Position numbers and translations under genes: made by a program. Shown piece after piece: positions 14,948 to 21,714 of a DNA stretch of 21,821 nucleotides; within the stretch, counting starts at the first letter, position 1; each line of letters begins with the position of its first letter. The notes below the pieces were generated by a model. It had not been told where the DNA came from, searched no databases, and was given only the letters and a program-made list of their open reading frames with translations. The DNA is from CAYQQU01 sp964419545 (GTDB lineage: Bacteria; Bacteroidota; Bacteroidia; Chitinophagales; Saprospiraceae): positions 1 through 21,821 of the forward strand of contig CAYQQU010000082.1 of NCBI GenBank assembly GCA_964419545.1, given 5' to 3'.

Positions 14948-15553
14948 ATGAATTTTTCATCCAAGCTCATCGAGGAGGCGGTCAACGCTTTTGCCACGCT
15001 GCCCGGCATCGGCCGGAAAACGGCGCTGCGCCTGGTGCTGCACCTGGTGGATCAGCCCCTGGAGCATAGCGAGCAATTTGCCGACGCCCTGCTCCAACTG
15101 CGCCGCGGCATCAAACAATGCGAGCGCTGCCACAACCTTTCCGACGAGCGCCGCTGCGTGATCTGCGCAGACAAGCGCCGCGATCAGTCGGTGATCTGCG
15201 TGGTGGAATCCATCCGCGACGTGATGGCCATCGAAGAGACCGGCCAATACCGCGGGTTGTACCACGTCCTGGGCGGCGTCATCTCGCCCATCGAAGGCGT
15301 CGGCCCCGGTGATCTGAATATCGATACCCTGACCCAGCGGGTGGCCGACGGGGAGGTGAAAGAGATTATCATGGCCATCAGCCCGACGATCGAAGGGGAC
15401 ACTACTATTTTTTACTTGTCGAAACAACTGCGGGACCGGGAGGTGAAGATCAGCACCATTGCGCGGGGGGTGTCTTTTGGCGGAGAGTTGGAGTATGCGG
15501 ACGAGCTGACCCTGGGGCGGTCGATTGTGGGAAGAATCCCGTATGGAAAGTAG
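14948..15553 (+). CDS. recR: Recombination mediator RecR
   Basis: This 201-residue cytosolic protein works with RecO/RecF to load RecA at single-stranded gaps. It shows an N-terminal helix-hairpin-helix (ATLPGIGRKTALRL, 16-29), a Cys4 zinc finger (Cys58, Cys61, Cys70, Cys73 in CERCHNLSDERRCVIC) and a Toprim domain (about 81-172, with VVESIRDVMAIEETG and the GVGP loop). The C-terminal RGVSFGGELEYADELTLGRS is diagnostic. The ATG at 14948 (MNFSSKLIEEAV) is the family start; the open frame upstream is promoter sequence. The glycosyltransferase gene follows after 44 bp and may be read from the same promoter. Confidence 0.96.
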   Translation: MNFSSKLIEEAVNAFATLPGIGRKTALRLVLHLVDQPLEHSEQFADALLQLRRGIKQCERCHNLSDERRCVICADKRRDQSVICVVESIRDVMAIEETGQYRGLYHVLGGVISPIEGVGPGDLNIDTLTQRVADGEVKEIIMAISPTIEGDTTIFYLSKQLRDREVKISTIARGVSFGGELEYADELTLGRSIVGRIPYGK

Positions 15554-15597
15554 GAAGATCAAAGAGTTAAAAGTTTTGGGGAACGGATCACCAGCAA

Positions 15598-17553
15598 ATG
15601 AAGCTTACCGTCGTCATTGTCAACTACAACGTCAAGTATTTTCTGGAGCAGGTGCTGTTGTCGGTGCGCAAGGCGGCGCAGGGGCTGGCGGTGGAGGTGT
15701 ACGTCGTTGACAACAACTCGGTAGACGATTCGGCGCCGATGGTGCAGGAGAAATTTCCCGAAGTGCGCCTGATCGCCAACCGCGAGAACGTCGGTTTTTC
15801 GCGGGCCAACAACCAGGCGATCCGCATTTCTTCGGGGGAGTACGTGCTGTTGCTCAATCCGGATACGGTGGTGGAGGAGGATACCTTCGAAAAGTGCATC
15901 GCCTTTATGGATGCTCATCCCGAAGCCGGCGGGCTGGGCGTGAAGATGATCGACGGGTCGGGGAAGTTCCTGCCGGAGTCCAAGCGCGGGTTTCCGTCGC
16001 CCTGGGTGGCTTTCTGCAAGACCTTCGGGTTGTCGGCGCTTTTTCCGCGCTCGCCGGTTTTCAACCGCTACCACCTCGGCTACCTCGATCCCGACGAGGT
16101 GCACGAGATCGATGTGCTGGCCGGCGCGTTCATGCTGATGCGGCGTTCCGTGCTGGATGAGGTCGGCCTGCTGGACGAGGCTTTTTTTATGTACGGCGAA
16201 GACATCGACCTTTCTTACCGCATCGTGCAGGGCGGCTACAAGAACTACTATTTTCCGGAAACGACCATCATCCACTACAAAGGCGAGAGCACCAAAAAGG
16301 GCAGCCTCAACTACGTGCGCACTTTCTACAACGCGATGATCATCTTCGCCCGCAAGCACTTCCGGGGGCGGCAGGCCCGCCTTTTTGTGCTGATGCTGCA
16401 GGCGGCCATCTATCTGCGGGCGTCGCTCACCCTGCTGGTGAATACCGCACGCAAAGCGGCGCTGCCGCTGCTGGACGCCGCGGTCATCTTCGCGGGGCTC
16501 TTCTTCCTGCGCAACTTCTGGGCGCGCTACTACTACCGCGATCCCGACTATTTCGACGATTCTTTCTTGTACTTCAACGCCCCGCTCTACATCCTGATCT
16601 GGCTGACCTCGGTTTACTTCAGCGGCGGCTACGACGAGCAGAGCAACCTGCGGCGCCTCATTCGCGGCCTCTTCGTCGGCGCCATCCTGCTGGCGGCGGT
16701 GTACGGCTTCCTCGACCTGGAATACCGCAGTTCGCGCGCGCTGGTCGTCCTGGGGGCGATCTGGGCGGTGGCGGCAACGGTGAGCGTCCGGCTGCTCCGG
16801 CACTTTTTGCGGTACGGCAACTTCGACGTCGGGCGCGACCGGCCCCGCAACCTCGTCATCGTGGGCAGCCGGGAGGAGAGCGAACGCGTGCTGGGGCTGC
16901 TGCACCAGGCGGGCGTACAACCCAACTACATCGGCGCGGTCGGTCCGGCCGCCGGCGCCGATCCCCGCGTGTATCTGAGCAGCCTCGACCAACTGGAAGA
17001 GGTGGTGCACATCTACCGCGTGGATGAGGTGATCTTCTGTTCGCGCGACGTCTCGTCTCAACAAATTATGCACTGGATGACGCGCCTGGGGCCGGCGATC
17101 GCCTACAAGATCGTCCCGGAAGAGAGCCTGAGCATCATCGGCAGCACTTCCAAAAATACGGCGGGCGAGTTGTATACCATCGATATCCGCTTTCGCATCG
17201 CCTATTACCTGCACCGCCGCAACAAGCGACTGCTGGACCTGGGGCTGGCGGTGTTGCTCCTGGCTACGCTACCGTTGCAGGTGCTGCTGGTGCGGCGGCC
17301 GGCGGGCCTGGTGCGCAATATCTTCGCCGTGCTGGTCGGCCGCCGCTCCTGGGTGGGCTACGCTCCGCTCGACGATCCGCCCTACGACCTGCCGCCGCTG
17401 CGGCCCGGCCTGCTCTCGCCGCTCGACGCGCTGCGGGTCGGCGACCTGAACCGGGAGACGATCCACCGGCTCAATTTCCTGTACGCCAAAGACTACCGGG
17501 TGACGGATGATCTGGAGATCATTTGGAAGGGGTATCGGGGGCTGGGGAAGTAG
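15598..17553 (+). CDS. GT2 glycosyltransferase fused to a degenerate polyprenyl glycosylphosphotransferase-like module
   Basis: This 651-residue protein has two parts. Residues 1 to about 250 are a GT-A fold family 2 transferase of the rhamnosyltransferase (WbbL) type: TVVIVNYNVKYFLEQ, VVDNNSVDDS, LLLNPDTVVEED, and the acceptor-site segment FFMYGEDIDLSYR (196-208). Residues about 260-651 hold several hydrophobic segments (about 262-284, 290-306, 326-341, 355-375, 380-402), a Rossmann-like stretch (RPRNLVIVGSREESERVL, 416-433) and then pieces of a bacterial sugar transferase domain. Those pieces are KRLLDLGLAVLLL (543-555), a second membrane segment and RPGLLSP (602-608). The catalytic middle of that domain (KFRSM, DELPQ) is absent. 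It probably builds surface polysaccharide at the inner membrane. It follows recR by 44 bp. Confidence 0.85.
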   Translation: MKLTVVIVNYNVKYFLEQVLLSVRKAAQGLAVEVYVVDNNSVDDSAPMVQEKFPEVRLIANRENVGFSRANNQAIRISSGEYVLLLNPDTVVEEDTFEKCIAFMDAHPEAGGLGVKMIDGSGKFLPESKRGFPSPWVAFCKTFGLSALFPRSPVFNRYHLGYLDPDEVHEIDVLAGAFMLMRRSVLDEVGLLDEAFFMYGEDIDLSYRIVQGGYKNYYFPETTIIHYKGESTKKGSLNYVRTFYNAMIIFARKHFRGRQARLFVLMLQAAIYLRASLTLLVNTARKAALPLLDAAVIFAGLFFLRNFWARYYYRDPDYFDDSFLYFNAPLYILIWLTSVYFSGGYDEQSNLRRLIRGLFVGAILLAAVYGFLDLEYRSSRALVVLGAIWAVAATVSVRLLRHFLRYGNFDVGRDRPRNLVIVGSREESERVLGLLHQAGVQPNYIGAVGPAAGADPRVYLSSLDQLEEVVHIYRVDEVIFCSRDVSSQQIMHWMTRLGPAIAYKIVPEESLSIIGSTSKNTAGELYTIDIRFRIAYYLHRRNKRLLDLGLAVLLLATLPLQVLLVRRPAGLVRNIFAVLVGRRSWVGYAPLDDPPYDLPPLRPGLLSPLDALRVGDLNRETIHRLNFLYAKDYRVTDDLEIIWKGYRGLGK

Positions 17554-17653
17554 GGCTTCGTAGTTGCGTACTATTTGAAAGCGCCTGAAACATCTGTTTT
17601 CAAATTCAATTAGAAGCTGCTATTTTAAGGCATCAAGAATAAATCTTAGAACA

Positions 17654-17792
17654 ATGACCTCGGTAACTGCATTCTGCTTCGTATTATCTTTCCTTTTGCT
17701 CTCCGGTTGAGGTCAACCGCCTGCAATTTTCTCTGGACGACGGATGCAGCTACGACGCTTCGGCACTGCCGGGAGAAACCATCTACAGCTAG
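17654..17792 (+). pseudogene. Remnant of a lipoprotein gene, frameshifted at the lipobox cysteine
   Basis: An ATG at 17654 opens a typical lipoprotein signal, MTSVTAFCFVLSFLLLSG, which is cut by a TGA at 17708-17710. In the next frame the text continues as EVNRLQFSLDDGCSYDASAL until a TAG at 17790-17792. Restoring one base at TG(N)GAG would give a Cys codon, completing an LLSGC lipobox and joining both halves into one frame. This is good evidence of a one-base deletion in a former exported lipoprotein. Only about 46 residues remain, so a larger 3' deletion must also have occurred. No family can be assigned. Confidence 0.4.
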
Positions 17793-17887
17793 TTGTAGCT
17801 AATTGAACTCCATGAAAGCTTGTACCCTCTGTTCCTGTCGGGGTTCAAAATAATATTCGCCTGCCATCGGCAGCCATTATTCTGGTG

Positions 17888-17918
17888 AAAAAAGACCGCC
17901 GCCCGCAGGCGGACGGTC
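17888..17918 (-). terminator. Rho-independent terminator reading leftward
   Basis: The stem is built by GACCG+CCGCC (17894-17903) pairing with GGCGG+CGGTC (17908-17918) around a CGCA loop with one bulged A. On the minus strand it is followed immediately by six T (17893-17888). It lies about 200 bp beyond the Spy-like gene's stop, which it most likely terminates. Confidence 0.6.
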
Positions 17919-17982
17919 CTCGAAAATAATACTCGGAATTTTTAGCCTGGATTAGTCATGGGGGCTGCGTCATGACGGTTGA

Positions 17983-18034
17983 CAGGCTTGCGTTCGCGCA
18001 CGCAAGCGCTACGCAGGCGCCTGCCTGCGGTCAG
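17983..18034. repeat. REP-like double palindrome, left copy
   Basis: GCTTGCGT (17986-17993) pairs perfectly with ACGCAAGC (18000-18007) around a 6-nt loop. It is followed by the perfect palindrome GCAGGCGCCTGC (18013-18024) and a CCTGC-rich tail. A partial inverted copy sits on the other side of the Spy-like gene at 18541-18573. Confidence 0.5.
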
Positions 18035-18116
18035 GTATCTCCTATACGGTGGTTATCGACCAACGAACTAACCCAAGAATGGCGGCCGGCAATAGATCTA
18101 CCCATGAATATCCGGG

Positions 18117-18482
18117 CTAGAACAAGCGCGACAGTATTTCCTGCCTCGCCTTTTTGCGCAGCTCCTCATAGCTCTCGTACTGCTCCTCGGTAAGCAGGGC
18201 GCGCAATTCCTTCTCTTTCTCCTTGTTGATCGATGTCCCCCGGAAATAAGCGCTGACCTTACTGAGCCCGGGGTCGATGATCTCCCGTTGGATGCGTTCG
18301 GCGTATTTGAGGTTTAGGGCGTCGACGGCCGGTACCTGGTCAGGGCGCAGGGGTATTTCCCGCTGCATGCGTTCGGTGAGGCGGTCGGCGCGTTCTCGCG
18401 GGGCGCCGTAATCGGAGGTCGACTGGGCGGTGAGACGCCAGCCGAGGGCGAGGAGCAGGGAAAGCAGGATATACTTTTTCAT
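18117..18482 (-). CDS. Small secreted helical protein, Spy/CpxP-like
   Basis: This 121-residue protein has a signal peptide (MKKYILLSLLLALGWRLTAQ, cleavage about residue 20) and a mature part that is almost entirely charged amphipathic helix. The segment ALLTEEQYESYEELRKKARQ (about 95-114) resembles the LTxxQ repeat of Spy/CpxP-type periplasmic chaperones and stress sensors. IPLRPDQVPAVDALNLKYAE (43-62) resembles a first, diverged copy of that helix pair. I infer a periplasmic chaperone-like or envelope-stress role; no partner is visible. The gene stands alone, bracketed by REP-like palindromes, with a terminator downstream. Confidence 0.75.
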   Translation of the reverse strand: MKKYILLSLLLALGWRLTAQSTSDYGAPRERADRLTERMQREIPLRPDQVPAVDALNLKYAERIQREIIDPGLSKVSAYFRGTSINKEKEKELRALLTEEQYESYEELRKKARQEILSRLF

Positions 18483-18540
18483 GCAGGTTGTGTTTTAAGT
18501 CGGATGATTCATCTATTTCGAAGCCAAACTGCTCGCCATT

Positions 18541-18573
18541 CTTGCGTTTGCTCGTCGGGCGAAGGCAAGCCTG
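18541..18573. repeat. REP-like palindrome, right (inverted) copy
   Basis: Read on the minus strand, 18573-18557 gives CAGGCTTGCCTTCGCCC, matching CAGGCTTGCGTTCGCGC at 17983-17999 in 15 of 17 positions. The other arm (CTTGCG, 18541-18546) allows imperfect pairing with the CAAGC/CGAAGG arm. The copies are inverted relative to each other and flank the Spy-like gene. Confidence 0.45.
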
Positions 18574-18597
18574 ATAATCATTTTAGCTTCTCATGAC

Positions 18598-19392
18598 CTA
18601 TGAATAATCCGGGTTGAGGGTGGCTGATTTTATGCGGTTGAAGGTAGTGCGGTATTCCGGGTGGTTGGTGCCCATCACAGTGTCCCAGAAGTTGAAGTAC
18701 AGCCCGTAGTTGCAGCCGCTGCGGTGGTGGTGCATGTTGTGATGGGTAGAAGTATTGAACCAGCGGAATACCGGATGTTCGACAAATCCCCGTGGGAATA
18801 TTTCGTAACCCAGGTGGCCGATCACGTTCCAGGCCAGCGCCCAGGTGGCGAAGAGCAGCAGGGCGATGGGGTGAAAGGGCGTCACCAGCACCGCGAGCGG
18901 TACGATGGCGATTTCCAGAAAAGCTTCCAGCGGGTGGAACGAAAGGGACGCCCAGGGCGTAGGGTTATCCGATAAATGGTGCACGCGGTGAAAAACGCGG
19001 AACAGCCGCGGATGGTGTAACAGCCGGTGCATCCAGTAGAAGTAGGTGTCGTGTAAGACGACCAGAAAAACAAAAGAAAAGACCAGGTAGCCCCAACCGT
19101 ATTCATTTATGTCGAAGTAAAGGCGACTATAACCGGCCAGCCGCAAAAAATAGAGGCCTACGCCGATCAGCGCAAAAACGAGGGCAGTGGCGGCAGAGTG
19201 GCGAATTTCTCCCCAGATCCTCCTTCTTTCAGGACGACGCGCCTGGATCTTCCAGGGTTGTAACTGCTTTTTCCACAGTACGTAGAACAACAAAAAGGCG
19301 GCGCCGGCAAGGGAGGCGTAGCGAAAGAAGACAGCCAGGGCGGCGAGCAACCAGCCGGTGAGCAGGCCGAATGTTTCGATGAGGTAATACAT
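18598..19392 (-). CDS. Sterol desaturase/fatty acid hydroxylase family membrane protein
   Basis: This 264-residue integral membrane di-iron oxygenase is of the fatty-acid-hydroxylase superfamily. The three His boxes that bind the di-iron centre are intact: HDTYFYWMHRLLHH (114-127), HRVHH (135-139) and HHNMHHH (217-223). A further HPLEAF lies at 153-158. Membrane helices are predicted at about 8-23, 26-41, 67-86, 100-114 and 158-192. Bacterial members hydroxylate lipids or carotenoids; the substrate here cannot be told from sequence. The ATG at 19392 lies only 21 bp past a strong hairpin with a T-tract, and a MITE sits about 110 bp upstream. Confidence 0.92.
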   Translation of the reverse strand: MYYLIETFGLLTGWLLAALAVFFRYASLAGAAFLLFYVLWKKQLQPWKIQARRPERRRIWGEIRHSAATALVFALIGVGLYFLRLAGYSRLYFDINEYGWGYLVFSFVFLVVLHDTYFYWMHRLLHHPRLFRVFHRVHHLSDNPTPWASLSFHPLEAFLEIAIVPLAVLVTPFHPIALLLFATWALAWNVIGHLGYEIFPRGFVEHPVFRWFNTSTHHNMHHHRSGCNYGLYFNFWDTVMGTNHPEYRTTFNRIKSATLNPDYS

Positions 19393-19406
19393 GGCGATTA
19401 TTTTTT

Positions 19407-19437
19407 ACAAAAGACGACCGGCGCAGAGGCCGGTCGT
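19407..19437 (-). terminator. Strong hairpin with T-tract just upstream of the desaturase ATG
   Basis: ACGACCGGC (19414-19422) pairs perfectly with GCCGGTCGT (19429-19437) across a 6-nt loop. On the minus strand it is followed by CTTTTGT and then AAAAAATAA. It reads as an intrinsic terminator for transcription from the lipoprotein side, or as a leader hairpin of the desaturase gene, whose ATG is about 21 nt further on. Confidence 0.6.
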
Positions 19438-19492
19438 TGGGATTGAATTTCCGGGCGCGTGAGCTTCCGGGGGGATATGTTCGGGATTTGTT

Positions 19493-19500
19493 GTTTGGTT
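19493..19500. repeat. Target-site duplication, left copy (GTTTGGTT)
   Basis: This 8-bp sequence abuts the left end of the MITE and is repeated exactly at its right end. Confidence 0.8.
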
Positions 19501-19602
19501 GTACCTGTTTAGCCGCTCTCCTATAAGAGGGCATTTTCGCCCTTTGGGGCCGGGGAAAAACCAGGCATTTTCGACTGGTTAAAATGGGGGCTAAACAGTT
19601 AC
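19501..19602. mobile_element. 102-bp MITE with 14-bp terminal inverted repeats, IS66-like ends
   Basis: The element begins GTACCTGTTTAGCC (19501-19514) and its right end, read inward on the minus strand, is GTAACTGTTTAGCC (19602-19589): 13 of 14 positions match. It is flanked on both sides by exactly GTTTGGTT. An 8-bp duplication plus ends beginning GTAA is the hallmark of the IS66 family, so this is best read as a non-autonomous IS66 derivative. No transposase is encoded. Inside are two hairpins (stem AGGGC/GCCCT at 19528-19543 and stem AACCAG/CTGGTT at 19559-19580). Each spans a copy of the direct repeat GGCATTTTCG (19530-19539, 19564-19573). On the minus strand the second hairpin runs into TTTTT, so the insertion may act as a terminator for the lipoprotein gene. 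Confidence 0.8.
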
Positions 19603-19610
19603 GTTTGGTT
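19603..19610. repeat. Target-site duplication, right copy (GTTTGGTT)
   Basis: This is the exact repeat of the 8 bp at 19493-19500, directly abutting the right end of the MITE. The bases on either side do not continue the match, so the duplication is exactly 8 bp. Confidence 0.8.
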
Positions 19611-19635
19611 TTCGGAGCAAGGTAGTTTTTGAAGC

Positions 19636-20382
19636 TTACAGATCGATTTCAAACGTTTCGCCGTTGATGGTGACGAGGGCCTGGCCGTCGCCGAGGAATT
19701 CGATCTCGCCGACGATCTCAAAGTTGGTCCCGCCGGTGCCGGCGCCCGTCAGGGTGAAGGTGGCCGTCCCGCTGTCGATGCGGTAGTTGCCTTTATTGAC
19801 GCGCAGTTCCTGTACGGCGATATCGAGCTGGGTGGTCAGGGCGTTTTGGTTGCGTACCTTAGAGATCTGCGAGCCGCTGCGAGTGTAGGAGCCGTTGAGT
19901 TCGTAGTACGTGCCGAAGAGCAAATTGTCGACGAACCAATCGCTGCTGGCGTTATCGTCGGAGATCATACGTTGCGTTTCGTAGTTGCCCTGGGCGGTGC
20001 GGCTGAAGTCGAGCGAAACGGGAATGTCATTCTCGTTGCAATTGACCGTCCACAGCCAGCTGGTCGTATAGTTGGCGGTGATGAAGGCGTTGTCGACGTT
20101 GCGGGTCACGGTGGAGTCGCCGGTGAGGCCGCAGAAATCGTCGGGGCCTTTTTCCTGGTATTGCTCGGCCGTCCGGGCAGCGTCTGTTGCTTCCTGGGCG
20201 ACGCCTTCGGAGCCGCTGGTCAGGGCGCCTTCGACGATAGCTACGGCTTCCTCACTGGTGATGGGGTCCGAGTTGAGGTTCGTGTCGTCGTCCTGGTTAC
20301 AGGAAGCGAGCAAGCCGGCTAAGAGCAGTAAAGGAAGCGAGCGCAGTACGTTTTGGAGTGAAAAGCTGAACAGAGTTTTCAT
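19636..20382 (-). CDS. Lipoprotein of unknown function
   Basis: This 248-residue protein has a lipoprotein signal with lipobox LLASC (Cys28), followed by an Asp-rich QDDDTN stretch. That acidic run after the Cys resembles the Bacteroidota surface lipoprotein export signal, so outer-leaflet exposure is plausible. The mature part has an Ala/Glu-rich helix (about 42-75) and then a beta-rich region (about 88-248). The latter has repeated short strands such as NYETQRM, TYYELNGSYTRSG and TATFTLTGAGTGGTNFEIVG, suggesting a beta-barrel or beta-sandwich fold. Two Cys (about 84 and 114) could form a disulphide. No named domain is recognised. It has a long upstream gap (240 bp) and the MITE 34 bp past its stop. 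Confidence 0.75.
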   Translation of the reverse strand: MKTLFSFSLQNVLRSLPLLLLAGLLASCNQDDDTNLNSDPITSEEAVAIVEGALTSGSEGVAQEATDAARTAEQYQEKGPDDFCGLTGDSTVTRNVDNAFITANYTTSWLWTVNCNENDIPVSLDFSRTAQGNYETQRMISDDNASSDWFVDNLLFGTYYELNGSYTRSGSQISKVRNQNALTTQLDIAVQELRVNKGNYRIDSGTATFTLTGAGTGGTNFEIVGEIEFLGDGQALVTINGETFEIDL

Positions 20383-20588
20383 GATCTTTAGTTTGTATTG
20401 GTTTTGTGTGAAAGAAAAACAATTTTTGCTTGACGATTACAAAGAAAGGAGGAAGCGGCCGGGGTTGAAAAAATATTCAATCACCGGCGCTCACCTTTCA
20501 ACCAACGGGCGGTTCTCCGGTATGATGCCGTTCGTAGATCAGAACGAACCATTCGTTGAAACCGAAAGGCTGGAAGGTGCGGTTTTGT

Positions 20589-20596
20589 TAGCTTTG
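20589..20596 (+). promoter_or_regulatory. -7 box (TAGCTTTG) for the sensor kinase
   Basis: This plus-strand exact TAnnTTTG match lies 26 bp upstream of the kinase ATG. A TTTTG lies immediately upstream rather than at -33 spacing, so the call rests on the -7 box alone. Confidence 0.4.
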
Positions 20597-20622
20597 GCTG
20601 TACCTGAAAATCATGTGACCAG

Positions 20623-21714
20623 ATGATGGGAGCTCGCCGAAAAAATGGGAAAAGGGGCATTGCGCAGTGGCCCTTGAATCGCGATCTGGAGATTGTGCTG
20701 CACGTGGTCAGCTGGGTCCTGATCGCGCTGACCTTCGCTCAGGTTTTTGAGCGCTTTTTCGGGTTCGAGATGAGCATGCTGCGCGGCGTAGCCAACACCT
20801 TGCCTATGGTGATTCTGTTTTACGTCAATTTCTGGCTGGTGAACCGTTTTTTGGAAAAGAACCGCTTTTTGTCGTATGTGCTGTCGGTCGGAATGGTCTT
20901 TATGGCGATGACCGTCCTGCGGGTGCAGATCAATTTATTGTTTCCGGAAATCGACCCGATGCAGGTATTGCTGAACCAGAACACGGGCGGGCAGTACGGC
21001 GCCGTATTCACCAATTTTACGGCCGTAATGATCAGCACCTTCTACCAGGTGATGCTCAACCGCTTTCGCAACGAGCAGCGCAACCTGGCGATCATCAGCG
21101 AGCAAAAGGAAGCACAGCTGCAGTTTTTGCGCGGGCAGATCAATCCGCATTTTCTGTTCAACACCTTGAACAACATCTACTCGCTGGCGGTGGTCAAATC
21201 GGACCAAACGGCCGATATGGTGCTGCGCTTGTCCAAACTGCTGCGTTACGTGATCTACGATGGCCGTGCGGGACAGGTGGCGCTGGCGCGCGAGTTGGCG
21301 CACATTCGCGAGTTTGTCGCGCTGTTCCGGATGCGCAGCGAAACGGAACCCGATATTGCCATCGACGTAGAGGGCAGCCCGGAGGGTTTTCTGATCGAGC
21401 CGATGATCCTGATCCCGATCGTCGAAAACTGCTTTAAACACTGCGATTTCGACATCAATCCGAATGCTTACGTGCGGATCGGCCTGCGCGTGCAAAGCGG
21501 GCGCCTGGCCTTTTTTACCGAAAACACCAAAGACGATGCCGACAAGCAAAAAGATCAGGTGGGCGGTGTCGGCCTCGAAAATATTCGCCGCCGCCTGGAG
21601 CTGAAATACCCCGAGCAGCACCGGCTGGTGATCGACGAACAAACCGACCGCTTTACCGTCCGGCTGGAACTGAACGAGCTGGAACCAATAAGAGAGAGAC
21701 CGGCGAAGCGGTAG
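20623..21714 (+). CDS. LytS/YehU-type membrane sensor histidine kinase (His_kinase PF06580 type)
   Basis: This 363-residue protein is an inner-membrane sensor of the LytS/YehU group, which normally phosphorylates a LytTR-family response regulator. Four membrane helices (about 22-42, 54-75, 83-103, 124-145) form the sensor part. A short coiled coil (about 148-168) joins it to the kinase core. The phospho-acceptor is His176 in GQINPHFLFNTLNNIYSLA. The ATPase lobe shows LIPIVENCFKHC (N box) and VGGVGLENIRRRLELKYP (G box). The start is one of two adjacent ATGs (20623 or 20626). The partner LytTR regulator is expected downstream, beyond the window edge. The stimulus is unknown. Confidence 0.9.
   Translation: MMGARRKNGKRGIAQWPLNRDLEIVLHVVSWVLIALTFAQVFERFFGFEMSMLRGVANTLPMVILFYVNFWLVNRFLEKNRFLSYVLSVGMVFMAMTVLRVQINLLFPEIDPMQVLLNQNTGGQYGAVFTNFTAVMISTFYQVMLNRFRNEQRNLAIISEQKEAQLQFLRGQINPHFLFNTLNNIYSLAVVKSDQTADMVLRLSKLLRYVIYDGRAGQVALARELAHIREFVALFRMRSETEPDIAIDVEGSPEGFLIEPMILIPIVENCFKHCDFDINPNAYVRIGLRVQSGRLAFFTENTKDDADKQKDQVGGVGLENIRRRLELKYPEQHRLVIDEQTDRFTVRLELNELEPIRERPAKR

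Larger units (their letters stand above)
17554..18116. other. 563-bp gap with gene remnants, a terminator and palindromes
   Basis: Between the glycosyltransferase and the Spy-like gene I see no intact gene. The gap holds a frameshifted lipoprotein-like remnant (about 17654-17792), small self-complementary stretches (for example AGCTA-GTTG-TAGCT near 17788), an intrinsic terminator reading leftward and a pair of REP-like palindromes. The mixture suggests eroded accessory DNA. Confidence 0.5.

Noticed and set aside
15559..17214. 551-codon open frame on the minus strand opposite the glycosyltransferase
   Set aside because: Antisense of a gene with clear GT2 motifs; the predicted protein is rich in His, Arg, Gln and Val without any domain, as expected for a shadow frame.
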